DNA of 64,000 bases from Gracilaria gracilis (GCA_030374805.1 JARGSG010000001.1:124001-188000); one strand, 5' to 3'; shown: positions 9,268-20,361, counted from the stretch's first letter. Made by a program: numbers and translations. Notes: generated by a model not told the origin, from the sequence alone.

Positions 9268-10863
9268 TCAACAAGGCACCAGCGCCCCGAAGCGGCGCAG
9301 GTAGTCGCGCACGTAGAGCATGCCCATGCTGCACTGCCCCGCGAACAGCATGCCCCACATGAGCACGTTGCCCGCGCGCCGGCGCTCCAGTCGCTCCGAC
9401 ACGCGCATCAGCGGCAGCTGCGACAGCATGCCCAGGAAAACGTACGGCCGCAGCATGCGGAACCCGCAGAACGCCACGTACTCGTGCAGAATCGCGCTCA
9501 GCACGAACGTGCCCAGAGCCGCAGTGCTACGCCCCACTTTGTGCCGTCTCACGCCCTCCACGTACAGATGGCGCAGACACCACTCGTGAACAAGCACGTT
9601 CCACTCGCGCCAGAACGCCTGCAGCGTCGTCGCGTTCCACCACTCGCGGTAGAACTGTCTGTCCGCGAAGCGCGTCAGCTCGGCCACCACGTTCAGCGCG
9701 CAGTGGAAGAACTCGAAGAACAGCAGCAGCCAGATGAAGAAGCACGGCAGCGCAAGCTTCACCATGTACCACAGCAGCCGCGGCTCATCGTCCGTGCCGC
9801 GCCCAAGCCGCCAGATTGGCACACAGAACTGCATGATGAGAACGTATTGAATCATCATGCAAACCAACATTTGGAAGCTGTACCACCCCACGTACCGCAC
9901 GCGCACCGTGTGCGTGCACGGGTAGCTCGTCTCGTATACGAGCACGGGCGCCACTGCATAGTACAGCATGTTGCTGGCCGTCAGGTTGCGCGGGTACTTG
10001 ACGCGCGTGCTGCTTGTGGCCTTGGAATGTCCGCGTGAATCCAACGACGATTCCGAGGCTGCGCTAGTATTGGCCGTGGTGGTGGTGGTGCTTGTGGTGG
10101 TCGTACGAGTGTTTCCGTTCGACGCACTGGCACGCTGTCGTTCACGCTGGCGTTGAAGACGGCGCAGGTGCGTCTCCTCGTCCAGCAACAGGTTGGTGAG
10201 CACGTAACTGTGCTGCTTGAGCGCCACCGCCACGAATAACATGCCGTGAATCAGTCCGAACAATGGATTCACCTGCGCCATGAACAGCAGCTTGGTGGCC
10301 ACAGAAAAGAATAATAACAAACTTAAGCCGTGCACAATCACCGTCTGGTGCACGGAAAGCCATCTGGTCTGCATTCCCTTGGTGGTCCAGTACGCCACAA
10401 GAAACGGGAACGGCAGTAGCAAGTTAAGAAAGAACGAGCGTACACTATGTTTGAGTAAGGTGCTGTAACAGATGGAACTCGGCCAAGCGCCGAAGCCGTC
10501 CTCCAAAATGTTCCTGACGAACAGAAACGCCAAACAAAACGCAAGCAGCATAAAGGAAAGGTTATAAAAGCCTTCAAGACGATCAGATTTAAGCTCGTCC
10601 AAAAGTTCGATAGGGCGAGGTTCATGTCCGTAATACTCTTCGAGCGGCGCAGCCCTGGCGCGCGGCTCGTGTACATACAGCGATGGGCGAGAGATGGAGT
10701 CGGCGTCTACCTCAGAGGAGGAGGACGACGGACTTGATGGCGGACGCACATCTTGATCGCACGGTGGTGTGGATGCGTGGGTTGATGTCACTGACGCCTT
10801 CAGTGAGTGAACCAGCTGCGAGCGTCGCTTGAGCAGCGAGGGCGACAGTTGCACGCTGCGCAT
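9268..10863 (-). CDS. DGAT1: Diacylglycerol O-acyltransferase 1, MBOAT family (531 aa)
   Basis: DGAT1 makes triacylglycerol from diacylglycerol and acyl-CoA in the ER membrane. The hallmark motif FYREWWN is followed by WREWNVLVHEWCLRHLY, and the MBOAT active-site His lies in LSAILHEYV. Several hydrophobic spans surround these. The N-terminal region is variable and Ser-rich, as usual for DGAT1. There is an unusual Thr-rich insert (TTTTSTTTTT, about 10060-10120) in the cytosolic loop between membrane spans. I use the ATG at 10863; the frame is open further to 10974 but begins with GTG after an in-frame stop, and that extension encodes a hydrophobic segment. Total length is close to the usual 500 residues. 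SOAT/ACAT is the alternative, but the length and FYREWWN favour DGAT1. Confidence 0.88.
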   Translation of the reverse strand: MRSVQLSPSLLKRRSQLVHSLKASVTSTHASTPPCDQDVRPPSSPSSSSSEVDADSISRPSLYVHEPRARAAPLEEYYGHEPRPIELLDELKSDRLEGFYNLSFMLLAFCLAFLFVRNILEDGFGAWPSSICYSTLLKHSVRSFFLNLLLPFPFLVAYWTTKGMQTRWLSVHQTVIVHGLSLLLFFSVATKLLFMAQVNPLFGLIHGMLFVAVALKQHSYVLTNLLLDEETHLRRLQRQRERQRASASNGNTRTTTTSTTTTTANTSAASESSLDSRGHSKATSSTRVKYPRNLTASNMLYYAVAPVLVYETSYPCTHTVRVRYVGWYSFQMLVCMMIQYVLIMQFCVPIWRLGRGTDDEPRLLWYMVKLALPCFFIWLLLFFEFFHCALNVVAELTRFADRQFYREWWNATTLQAFWREWNVLVHEWCLRHLYVEGVRRHKVGRSTAALGTFVLSAILHEYVAFCGFRMLRPYVFLGMLSQLPLMRVSERLERRRAGNVLMWGMLFAGQCSMGMLYVRDYLRRFGALVPC

Positions 10864-12258
10864 CACGCGCTGGGCAAAAGCTGCAATGGTGAGAGCACGA
10901 ATTTCGGCGGGGAGAGCCAACCACGTAAGAAGGACAACGACAAAGGCGCAAGCAATGAGCAACGAAGAGCGCACAGGCGGTGATCAAAACGGCGAAGGTA
11001 CAAGGAACAAGGAGAAAACACGCGGCGGTGACGAAGGTACGAAGAAATAATGAGCTTGCGTTCGGTACGTGCTCGGACGTTTGCGTGCGCATTCGCGAAC
11101 GAGGCCGACAGCGACGGCAGTGCGAGAACATGAGCGAGTCGAACGGGCCCGTTGACAGGAAGCGCAGCGGGGGAAGCGCTTGAAATCAAACGCGGCCAAT
11201 CAATGGCGTGCACATGGCGCTCGCTGCTCGGCGCGCGTTCTGGCCGCGTGCGTTTTCGCTTGCACGCGTTTTTTTTTTGTGCTCGCGTGCTGCCTTGTTT
11301 GCTCGCAAATTTTGCTGTGTGGAATCACGTCTTCGTAACTGCCGTGCACGTCGTCGACGTGCGGTTGTGTGGCGCGCTTCGCTTCGTGCTCCTTCTCTCC
11401 CCCAGCAGCGGTTGTGTTCGTCTAGCACGCCATCCATTTTTCAGTGCGGCTCCAGGGTGGCATATCGCAAAGCCAGCCCAGCTTCGACGCAACGTCGCGT
11501 AAGCACGCAGTACAGGGTAGCTACTGCGGTCGTAATTTGAAGCTCCTGTGCTTAATCTATCGATAAACATAACCGAGTGGAGTTGTCGGAATGTTTTTGC
11601 GGAATTGTACAGCTTATTCATGTGTTGTTCGAACACTTGATCACCATCAAGCACGTATCGGCGGTAAAAATGGCAATCGCAGAATAACATATATGCCTTA
11701 TACGTGCTCCATCACGTGAGTGTCGAAATTAGCACCATTGCGCTTGCTCTCCAGCGAAAACAGCTTTTCCACTTTCAGCTTGCCGCACGAAGCGATCAGC
11801 GCGGCGGCGCCTGCCATGTTTCACGCGCTGGTCAACTCTGCAGAGTGGGTGCTCAGCTTTTACGAGCCATGACACGCAATCTTGTTCAACAATTGTTGCA
11901 TTCCAATGCGGAGCTTGGCTTTGTTCACAGCCACTCTACGCGACTGTACAGATTCGGTGGGGAGACGACGACTCGACGCATGTAGATGCCCATGTCGAGG
12001 GCTGTCTCCAACGTGCCTCGGGCACGAGGCACCGCGGCTCCGCTCTCCGAATGCTTTCCCACACCAGCCGCCAGCGGCCACGGCGCAGATCTGATTGCAG
12101 AAAAGGCGCCAAAAATACGATTACGCAGATATCTACAGTAGCAGCTATCGAACCGGAACGCGATCTACGTTAGATACAAGATCTGTTCCGTTTTCCATTC
12201 GCGTCAAACGCAACAAAGCGCCAACCTCCGTGAAACGCCGCGCACCTCGAGCGCCATC
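10864..12258. other. Divergent intergenic region, no firm gene
   Basis: This separates the starts of DGAT1 (minus) and the dioxygenase-like gene (plus). It is GC-rich with AT-richer sequence near 11540-11710. A 39-codon minus-strand frame (11698-11817, starting MAGAAALIASCGK) and a basic frame ending near 11860 (RRVAVNKAKLRIGMQQLL) look somewhat protein-like, but I could not join them into a gene. Confidence 0.4.
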
Positions 12259-13382
12259 ATGAAGCATCAGGGCGCGGAAAGTAGGCCAGCAGCCAAAGTT
12301 GACATTGATGCGCGCCATGCAGAGCCTCACATCGCGTCCAAACAGGCGCAGCTTCAGCGCGCCGCCGCCGAGCAGCGCCCGACCGCAACGGCCGTCACAC
12401 GGTTCCCATGGCACAGCGCCGTGTTTCTGCTTGCAGGCATTCTGCTGGGAAAGTTGCACACCGATATCGCGCATCAGATCAACGGCTTGGTGCATGGGTT
12501 TCGTCCGCAGTGCAAGCTGGGCGACATTTGCGCGTGGTATGAAAAGCGCCCGTATCTTGAGGATGGGCGCTTGTCTTCTGCTGTTTGGGACGTTGCTCGC
12601 AAGCATCTTACGTGCAACTACAGCGCCTTGCATCACTTCAGAACGGGGGCCACCGTGAAGATGCAATCGCAATATCCAAGAATTGTGTGGATGTCGGCCG
12701 TTCTTGACGAAAGCGAAGTGGCGCTGTTGGCGGAAGCGGCCGCGCTTTCGTTTTCTCAAACGCAGTTTGCTGTGGATGACATAGAGGAAGCAGTGCTTCA
12801 CATGTCGCAAATGGACAAGGTACGCATTTTTCGCTCCACATGTTTGCTGTCGTTGGAGGCAGTGTTGTTGTTGTTCGTCTACAGCGCGCTGACGACTGTT
12901 TGTTGTTCTCTCCGCTGCGATGGGAGCAGTCCGTGGGTGGGCTGGTGAACAAAGTGGTCAGGCTGATTGGGTTGCCATCCAATCGCTATGTGGAGCAGCT
13001 GGTGTTTCGTCGGTACCACCAGCATTCTCGCACGGAAGAGGCGACAGCTTGGTGCCACAACGGACAAACGGCACCGACTTTGGGATGTTTTGAAGGGTGT
13101 GGATGCGCCGCGGTGGCGCAGCTTAGCTTGCAGAGCGCGGCAGATGGCGGCACCGACGTGGTATCAGGTGATGACGGCAAGCAGCAACGTTCAGACGAAA
13201 TGCGCGTGACAGCGCAAGCGGGTGACATGCTAACGTGGTTTGTCATACACCCCATGACGGAACACGTTCAATCGATATGGCAGCGTGCAGAGGCGGTGAC
13301 GCACGGCACCAAGCTGCTGGCTGAGCTGCGCATTCGCAACTGCTCGTGCTCAACGAACAGGGCGCGCAAAGTGAGGGGCTGA
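12259..13382 (+). CDS. Prolyl 4-hydroxylase-like membrane protein lacking iron ligands, two exons (352 aa)
   Basis: Exon 1 is 12259-12819, the intron 12820-12884 (65 nt, GTACGC...CTACAG), exon 2 12885-13382; the splice is phase 0. A single transmembrane segment (AVFLLAGILLGKL, about residues 53-65) suggests a type II ER/Golgi protein. From about residue 135 the fold of the 2OG-Fe(II) prolyl hydroxylases is visible: YPRIVWMSAVLDESEV, then LIGLPSNRYVEQLVFRRY, then DGGTDVV (the GG-x-T region), then VTHGTKLLAELRIRN, where the Lys matches the 2-oxoglutarate-binding Lys. However, the HxD motif is absent after FRRY, and the distal His position is Gln (IWQRAEAV). I infer a catalytically dead relative or one with altered chemistry. 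The start context is CATCATG. Confidence 0.65.
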
Positions 13383-13622
13383 CATGGCAACACAGTCGGG
13401 GAGCGGTGAACAACGACGATGCTGCACCATGCAAACACGAGAAACCGTGCTGGGCAACTGCCACTGCACAAGCGCATTGAGTGGCCACAGCGGTTGAGGA
13501 AGGAGCATAGATACCCTGTACCGGTATGGATATGGTTACGTGTGATCAACGATGAGCATAGTTGGGCGAGAGTTACACTTTTTTTTTGTTTATACAAGAG
13601 TTAGATGTATCGGAATTGGCAC

Positions 13623-14663
13623 TCAGCGGGAGCTGTTGATGTTGAAGAGGCGCATGAGAGATTTGACGCTAGGTAGCTTGGCGTTGCGACGGTTGGTAGT
13701 TGCTGATACAGACAACGAGGATGATGATTCGAGTGGCAGCGAAGTCTCCCAATGAAGGCAGGTGAAGTATTGAGGTAGTTGCGGCGCATCTTCGAAACGG
13801 ACTCCTTGCAACGGCTCATCGTGAGCGGTGGCATGAACGTATTCAGAGTAGTGCTGCTGCGACACATTGAGCTGCAGGAAGATGAGGGTGACATTGTCGC
13901 GACTGTTGAAGCGCAACGCCTCGTTGACAATGGAGCGCGCACGCTCTGGCAGACGCGTGGAACGCGGTGCACTAAGCGCCATGTTTGCGAGCTGTTGTTC
14001 GTCCAGCAGCTGCGTGTTCCACAGTCCGTCGGTGGCGAGCAGAATGAGGCTCTCGTCGCGCTGCATCTGACGCTTGCAGATGTGCGGCTCGGCCGACAAG
14101 GCGCTGGTGGCGCACAGCTTATGGTCGCGATCACCGAGCGCGCGCGTGACGTCCAGATGCTTGTGCGGCCCCAACATGCGGCCGTTGCGAATGAGGGCGC
14201 CAGCGGCCTGCACGCGACGGAGCTCGCGCGCATCGCGCAGGCTGTGCGAGGCGGTGAGGGCGCGATGCGAGCCGTCGTGGAGCACCAGCAGCGCGCGACT
14301 GTCGCCCACGTTGGCGACGAACAGGCAGCCGTTGACAAACAGCAGCAAGCACAGCGTGGTGCCGTCCGAAGCGCGACGGCGCGCGCTGCTGCGCAGCACG
14401 TGGCTCTCCAGACGCGCCACGGCCTGGCGCAGCAGCAGCTCGCAGCACGGTAGCGCGGCGTCGCCCCAGCGCGCGTCGCCCAGCACCTCACGTACCACGC
14501 GCGCGCGCACCAACTCGGCCGCCGCCACGCCGCAGTGCCCGTCCAGCACGGCGTACAGCGCCACATGGCGCCACACGGCGTGTACGCCCTCCCACACCAC
14601 GAAGCAGTCCTGCTGCGCGTGGCGCCCGCCCGCCGCCGAGAACGCGCGCCCCAGACTCCACAT
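13623..14663 (-). CDS. PP2C-family Ser/Thr protein phosphatase (346 aa)
   Basis: The PPM/PP2C metal-dependent phosphatase signature is complete in order: QQDCFVVWEG, then VLDGHCGVAAAE (metal-binding DGH), VANVGDSRALL, DVTRALGDRDHK, LLATDGLWN (metal-binding DG) and SRDNVTLIFLQL (metal-binding DN). The minus-strand frame is open far upstream to 16061, but that part is low-complexity Arg/Ala sequence antisense to the anoctamin gene; the ATG at 14663 (MWSLGRAFSAAGG) starts the domain properly. The C-terminal 60 residues are unconserved and end near a basic segment. It is divergent from the anoctamin gene over a 627-bp, extremely GC-rich spacer. Confidence 0.88.
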   Translation of the reverse strand: MWSLGRAFSAAGGRHAQQDCFVVWEGVHAVWRHVALYAVLDGHCGVAAAELVRARVVREVLGDARWGDAALPCCELLLRQAVARLESHVLRSSARRRASDGTTLCLLLFVNGCLFVANVGDSRALLVLHDGSHRALTASHSLRDARELRRVQAAGALIRNGRMLGPHKHLDVTRALGDRDHKLCATSALSAEPHICKRQMQRDESLILLATDGLWNTQLLDEQQLANMALSAPRSTRLPERARSIVNEALRFNSRDNVTLIFLQLNVSQQHYSEYVHATAHDEPLQGVRFEDAPQLPQYFTCLHWETSLPLESSSSLSVSATTNRRNAKLPSVKSLMRLFNINSSR

Positions 14664-15290
14664 TGCGCCGCGCCGATGCGCGCCATCGCCGCGCCGCCGC
14701 TGCGCGCCCAAGCACGTGCGCGCGCTTTCAAGTGCTGCCGCCGCCTGCCGCAATCGCGTCGAGCCGCGTGCTCGGCGCGCGCGCACTTGCGCAACGCGTA
14801 CGCGCGCAGCGTGCAGCGCGCGGCGCGCGTTGCGTGAGCAGCCCCCCCTCGCGCCCCCACCCCCGTCGCTCGCGCATGATGTCGCCACCGTCGCGCGCGG
14901 TGGCGCTTTTCCACTGCGCCGTTTTCGGTTTTTCATCCCGTGTGCCGCCGCGCGTGGCCACGTGCACACGTCGCGGCTGTTGTCTGTTTCACATTCTGCT
15001 GCAATCTCTCGCGTGGCTGGCTGCTCACGTTGCGCCGCGACGTGGCGCATGCATGGCGCGGGCCCCCGGCCCCCCCCCCCCCCCCCCCCCCCACAAATAA
15101 TCCCCACCGCCTTGTCGCTGCTCGCCGCCGTGTGCGCTACGCGCTCGCGTGCGGCTCGCCGGCGCACGTTGGTGCATCGCGCGCGCGCGCGCGCGATGCG
15201 CGTGAAAAGCGCCTCCTGTGAGCGTCGCCAGTGCGCGCGTCGTGCGGGCGCGTCACCTGCTGCTGCTGCTGCTCGCGCGTCGCGTCCGCC
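14664..15290. promoter_or_regulatory. Divergent PP2C/anoctamin promoter with poly-C tract
   Basis: This 627-bp spacer lies between two start codons and is very rich in C and CpG. It contains an uninterrupted run of C at 15070-15092, other C runs around 14838-14865, and a (GC)n stretch near 15179-15195. No TATA box is evident. Both promoters must lie here or in the 5' leaders. Confidence 0.5.
15070..15092 (+). repeat. Poly-C homopolymer (23 nt)
   Basis: A run of 23 C lies in the divergent promoter, preceded by GGCCCCCGG. The complementary G strand could form a quadruplex and the C strand an i-motif. A similar tract occurs at 27353-27380, also in a divergent promoter. Confidence 0.9.
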
Positions 15291-17931
15291 ATGCGCTCGT
15301 ACGGCAGCTTCGCGTCCGAGGGCGCGTCCAGCTCGTCGTCGTCCACGGCGGACGGCGCGGCGCAGCCGTTCGTGCCGCCGCCATGGTCGCCGCCGCCGTC
15401 GGCGCAGCCGCCGCCCGAAGCGGCCGCCAGCCCGTTCAGCCCGCCGCCGCCGCCGCCGCGCCCGTCGTCGCCGTCGTCGCCGCCGCTGCATGAGCTGGCG
15501 CCGCACGGCGCGCCGCCCGCCTCCGGCTGGGAGTACGTGCTGGTGTTCCCGCACGCGCCGCCGCCGCTTGACGAGCATGCGCTGCTCACGCGCCGCGCGC
15601 GCGCGCGCGTGCTGGCGCGCTTGAGCGCGGCGCGCTTCGCGTACTGCCAGACGTGGCTGCCGGCGCAGCGCTGCGTGTTGGTGCAGCTGGCGCTGCCGGA
15701 GCACGAGCTCACGCTGGCTGCCGAGCGCCTCGCCGTCCAGCTGCAGCTGCTGCCGCGATATGGCTGCGGCTTTCTGCCGTTTGTTGCCGATCGCGCGCAT
15801 GTGTTTTGTAACGATGTGCGCCGCCGCAACGGTTTGCCGTACTTCACGCCGGCTATGCGCTTGCGTATCACTGTCGATGCGCTTGCGGAACGCGACGGTT
15901 GGGGCGCCGCTATTGACTTGCCGCAGCTCCGTCGTAGTGGCTATGTGTCCCATGCCTTTGCGTTGCATGCTGAGCCCGATCGCTCCCACCTGCTCAAAAC
16001 GGCTGTCTATGACCGCCTGTGGAAGCCGGGCAGTTACATGCCTATTGCAGAGTTGCGCCATTACTTTGGGTCGCGTGTTACCATATACTTTGCATGGCTT
16101 GTGTTTTATGCGCGCATGTTGACGGGTATTGCGTTGCTATCCATCCCCGTGTATTTTGTCATCACAAGCTCCAAGTCAACCCACTACATTGATTGGACGC
16201 GTGTGTTGTTTGGATTCGCCTTGTGCTTTTGGGGTACTTACTGGTTGGAGCATTGGAAGCGACGAAACTTCGTGCTTAACGTCAAATGGGGTCTCACCGA
16301 CTTTCAGCACGAAAAAGAGAACAGCCAAGTTCGCGCCGATTTTCGAGGTGTCGATCAAACCGGGTTTTATAGCAGAGGTGGTTTCGTGCATCTTTCCGAT
16401 ATGCATCCCTCAACCTCAGCCACTAACCGCGACGGAAGGATTCGTACGCGTTTGGTTCGCTCCGACTTGCCGGGTGTTCCGGATCAGCTGGTCGATGTTG
16501 TTGCAATGGGAGGTACAACAGATCTGGACTTTGTGCTTGAAGCTCCGGTAACTGGATTGGTGTTTGCAGATCTACCAGTTCATCCATATAGAAGCAAGAC
16601 TGTTTTTAAGCGCCGTTTGTATGTGTCTGCTGCTGTGACCTTGTTCTTTTCCTTGTGCGTCGCTGCTGCTTCGTTTTCCATCCTGTTTTTCAAGGCTGAT
16701 ATTGTTAACTTGTTTGATACATTTGGTGCTGATCATATTGCCAACTCCGTTCCTGGAATTGCTACTGCGTTACTAATCTCTATTTCTGACCCGCTTTGGA
16801 AAACGGTTTCGGCAAAACTTACCAATTGGGAGAATCATCGCACCAATCAGTCGTATGAGAATAGTCTCATAGTCAAACATTTTGCCTTTCAATTTGTTTC
16901 GAGTACGTTCTTCCCTTTTCTATCTTCTTGAATGCACCCGTTTCCCTAGCTTTGCTCTTCATGCGACTCTTGGCTCTAACCATTTCTGCTTTGTGTTCTT
17001 TGTTCCTGTTGGCTCGAATCCACAAACAGACTACATTTCATTGTTCTACATTGCCTTTGCCAAGCCATTCACCCCGTCTGACCCGTGTATCATCGCACCA
17101 TTTTCTTCGGAACCTGACTGTATGTACGAACTGCAAACACAGCTAACATCTTTAATCATCACCAAGGCAACCATTCAACAACTTCTCGAGTTAGGAGTTC
17201 CATTCATAATTTATCAAGTTAATCGTTGGCTGAAGAAAAAGGGTGAAGAGCAACAAGAAGAGCATATGTCAGAAGAAGAACGGCAGCAGCTTTTGGCTCA
17301 AGGTGCAACTTTGCACACCGTTGAGGACCACCCTGCAATCAAACAGCTCAACAAAGCACCTTATATTTCAACTATTGAAGACTATAATGAACTGGTTATT
17401 CAACATGGATTCCTCATTATGTTTGGTCTGGCTTTTCCCCTGGCAGCCGTTATCAACTTTCTGAACAACATTATCGAGTCGCGGACTGATTTGTACAAAC
17501 TCCTCGATGTGCAAAAACGCCCAGATGCAGATGAAGCGGAGGATATCGGTGTGTGGTTGGGCGTGCTGAGCTTTCTTTCCGTTGCTTCAGCCATGACGAC
17601 GGCCGGTTTGCTAACAATCACTACGCCCGCCCTTCAGAGACTGCTTCCAGACTTCATTGGCGATTCGGCCGAACAGTATCCCGCTGCCTCGTTCATTATC
17701 TTCGAACATATCATACTCTGGATCAGATGGCTAGTTGGCTTCCTAGTCGGCGATAAACCTGCTTCTGCTTATCGTACCCTCGCTCGACAAGAGTTTTTGA
17801 AGGCTCGTTGTTTCAATGTTGAATGGAGACCTTACTATCGTGCCAACAACTGGGAAAATGATGTGGAACTGCCTCAGGACATTCTGGTTTCGGAAGGAAG
17901 TGGGCCCTCTGATCACGACGAGAGTTCTTAA
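15291..17931 (+). CDS. Anoctamin/TMEM16 family protein, two exons (837 aa)
   Basis: Anoctamins are Ca2+-regulated phospholipid scramblases or chloride channels with ten membrane helices. Exon 1 is 15291-16902, the intron 16903-17029 (127 nt, GTACGT...AACAG), exon 2 17030-17931. The phase-1 splice rebuilds the hallmark YENSLIVKHFAFQFVSN/YISLFYIAF segment. After a Pro-rich N-terminus come an N-terminal cytosolic domain and multiple hydrophobic spans (VYFVITSS, LFGFALCFWGTYWLEHW, VTLFFSLCVAAASFSILFF, FIIYQVNRW, FGLAFPLAAVINFLNNIIE, IIFEHIILWIRWLVGFL). The NNIIESRTDLYKLL motif contains acidic residues placed like the family's Ca2+ site. I chose the ATG at 15291 (MRSYGSFASEG); upstream frame is Cys/Ala low complexity. 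Confidence 0.88.
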
Positions 17932-18972
17932 TATTCATTTCATGCAACACGATGCTCGATGCTTCTTCGATTCATGTTTTGCATTACCGTCTCTTGCTTA
18001 GGTCATGATGGCGGAAGCTTCTGTGAACATCTGTGAACAAGCAACGCTCATTTGGAATGCCACATAGTTAAGAGTCCCCTGAACGTTCGTACTCATGATC
18101 CATGAAGTGGCACACGGTGAGGGAGTTCAACAGTCGTGTATGTGTGTTAGACAAGTAACTTTCCACCCTGATGAAATCGTTAAAGACTTCTTATAATCTG
18201 TCTGATCAAATCCTTTCGGCTTTTTCCAGAACCTTTTGACTTCATCCCGCCGAAAGCCACATAGATACCAATCCATTGGGTCCGATGTCTTCCAGGGTTA
18301 TGGATATTCTCACATGTCTTATGCAAACTGTCGCACAAGGAAAAAGTCCAGGAGTATTCTGCAAAGAAGCAGGTTATGTCCAAAAGAAACAGCCCACATT
18401 ATGACTTATCTGAAGAACGAAATCATGTGCAATAAACGGTACTAAGTTCTGCTCCACACGCTTGTTCTTGGCTCTCAGTCAATAGAAGTTGTCGACGGCA
18501 TTCCCATCGTTAGTGTGCAGAACATAGGGCCAAAGCATCCCTGCTCCTTTGCCCCCCTCCCCGTGTCTCTGGCAAACGCAGACGATGGTAAGTCTACATA
18601 GAACACTGCATTCTCTATGGAAATATGGGAAACTTTCATCGATAATCACTCGATTGCATCTGTAAAACATGCATCCCTACGGCAAGGTCCGCCGGAATAC
18701 ACGCCAGTCGGGCAGCAGTATTCTTGTACTGTTCGGTTAAGTGAAGATGACATTGCCCCCTCTACCCAGTTCAAACTTGCTTCTTTCTTTCACAGAGGGT
18801 AGACATGTTGATCACCTGAGTGTACCAGGTTAAGAAATACAAAGTGCAGGAAGGCGACTACTACAATCGTTCTTTCTGAGGAACCCTTGCTGGGTACCTA
18901 TCGCGCCAGTCGTCTCAGACTCTTCGCAATTAGTTCGGATTAGACTGGCAGCCATAACCATCAATACCACTC
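17932..18972. other. Intergenic region without a recognised gene
   Basis: The sequence is near-neutral in composition. Only short unrelated frames of 60-70 codons occur on either strand, none with a motif. The 3' end of the anoctamin transcript and the promoter of the GT14 gene must lie here. Confidence 0.5.
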
Positions 18973-20361
18973 ATGTCATACCCAACGAGAAGACGCAAGC
19001 TTTGTGCTCAATCTCGTCAGTTTCATCGCGAAGATTTGGGGAAAGGTTTCGTTTTGCTATGGATGCTGTGGTACTTGAGTGACGTACTGCTTAACACAAG
19101 GCCACAAGCTGGTTCCCGGGATGGGATGGAACTCATGTGGATGAAGAAGAAGCTCGCTTATGAACTGGACCACTTTCCTCATCAAATCGAATTAAGTTGG
19201 TTAGGTTTAGACTCACATCATCGCAAGAACGTCTCTGTTGACAGGAGAGAAGCAAAGATTGCCTTCTTCTTACAAGTATCTGAATCAAATGTCATACTCG
19301 TTCCCCGGCTTCTTTCGCGAATATGGCATCCAGATAACATCTACTGCCTCCACATTGATACGAAAACTTCACCACATGCGAAGAAGACATTTGAAGACGC
19401 GTTAACTAAGAACGAAAGTTTCAAGAACATATTCTTACTGGAAAGCACGGTAGTAACATATGCTGGTATATCCATGATCTTGAACACGCTCGACAGCATT
19501 CAGGCATTGCTTAACCAAAATCAATCCTGGGATTACTTCATAAATTTGAGTGGTTCCGACTATCCTCTGGTCTCTCCAATCGGAATTCGTCGCCTGCTCG
19601 GCCAAGGACTTGCGATCACAAATCAACCTTCGTTTATCCACTTCTCCTCTTCTCGAAGCTCTTGGGACAGGGTTTTGAGGCATAGGTTGAGATTCCTTCA
19701 TTTTGATCCTGCGCTAGGTTTCGACCCTCACATGAAAAAAGAACTTATACAGACTTTTACAAGACACCCAGTTGTCTCGTCAAAGGACATCAGCATCACC
19801 ATTCCAAAAGGCGAAGCGTGGATAATTGCCCATAGATCATTTTGCGAAGAGGTGATTACTGGAACTCTTAGCCGTCGACTCCTAGCATTGTTCGCCAACA
19901 TGCAAAGCCCTCCAGAACACTTTTTCCAGACTGTCGCATGGAACCATCCCCGTTTCAACTATACCACAGCTCGAAACGCATTTCGATTTGTGCGATGGAA
20001 GTCAGCTGAAGGCAAACCATCACGGCAACACCCGGTATATTTGGATGACCAATCCAAAAGCGGAAAATGGCTCTATTGGGATTCGATAAAGGCATCAAAG
20101 GACATTTTCGCTCGGAAGTTCCGAGTGCCTAATAGCCTGTTGATGGGACATATAGACAAATATGTAAGTGGAATGGGAGAGAACAGAACAGACACTTTTT
20201 CTACAGAGATTTTCTTCCAAAGAGTGGAAAGACGATTGAGATGTGTCATAAGCCATACAATCACTCGGCAACGAAGCTCCGCTTACTGCAGGAGTCAGAA
20301 AAGGGCTTTTGAAGTTCCCGATCCCCCTCCATCCGTACCTGCAAAGCCCGAAGAAATGTGA
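18973..20361 (+). CDS. Core-2/I-branching-type glycosyltransferase, GT14 family (462 aa)
   Basis: This is a type II Golgi protein: a short basic N-terminus, a membrane anchor (FVLLWMLWYLSDVLL, about residues 26-40), then the lumenal catalytic domain. The domain begins KIAFFLQVSESNVILVPRLL, followed by the GT14-type motifs YCLHIDTKTSP, WDYFINLSGSDYPL (the characteristic LSGSDYPL), KGEAWIIAHRSFCE and SPPEHFFQTV (the catalytic-Glu-bearing PDE/PPE-F region). The family includes xylosyltransferases and beta-1,6-GlcNAc transferases of mucins, proteoglycans and plant arabinogalactans; the donor and acceptor here cannot be told from sequence. It is intronless and the start is ATG. Confidence 0.88.
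   Translation: MSYPTRRRKLCAQSRQFHREDLGKGFVLLWMLWYLSDVLLNTRPQAGSRDGMELMWMKKKLAYELDHFPHQIELSWLGLDSHHRKNVSVDRREAKIAFFLQVSESNVILVPRLLSRIWHPDNIYCLHIDTKTSPHAKKTFEDALTKNESFKNIFLLESTVVTYAGISMILNTLDSIQALLNQNQSWDYFINLSGSDYPLVSPIGIRRLLGQGLAITNQPSFIHFSSSRSSWDRVLRHRLRFLHFDPALGFDPHMKKELIQTFTRHPVVSSKDISITIPKGEAWIIAHRSFCEEVITGTLSRRLLALFANMQSPPEHFFQTVAWNHPRFNYTTARNAFRFVRWKSAEGKPSRQHPVYLDDQSKSGKWLYWDSIKASKDIFARKFRVPNSLLMGHIDKYVSGMGENRTDTFSTEIFFQRVERRLRCVISHTITRQRSSAYCRSQKRAFEVPDPPPSVPAKPEEM

Noticed and set aside
11698-12081. Small minus-strand frames (39 codons at 11698-11817 and a basic frame ending at 11860)
   Set aside because: Somewhat protein-like but I could not find splice sites that join them or a family they match.
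12145-12810. 221-codon minus-strand frame
   Set aside because: Antisense shadow of exon 1 of the dioxygenase-like gene.
14074-15624. 516-codon plus-strand frame over the PP2C gene
   Set aside because: Ser/Arg/Ala composition only; it is the shadow of PP2C and the GC-rich promoter.
14664-16061. Very long minus-strand extension of the PP2C frame (812 codons in all)
   Set aside because: The extra part is Arg/Ala low complexity antisense to the anoctamin exon and promoter; GC-rich DNA keeps frames open by chance. The domain starts at the ATG at 14663.
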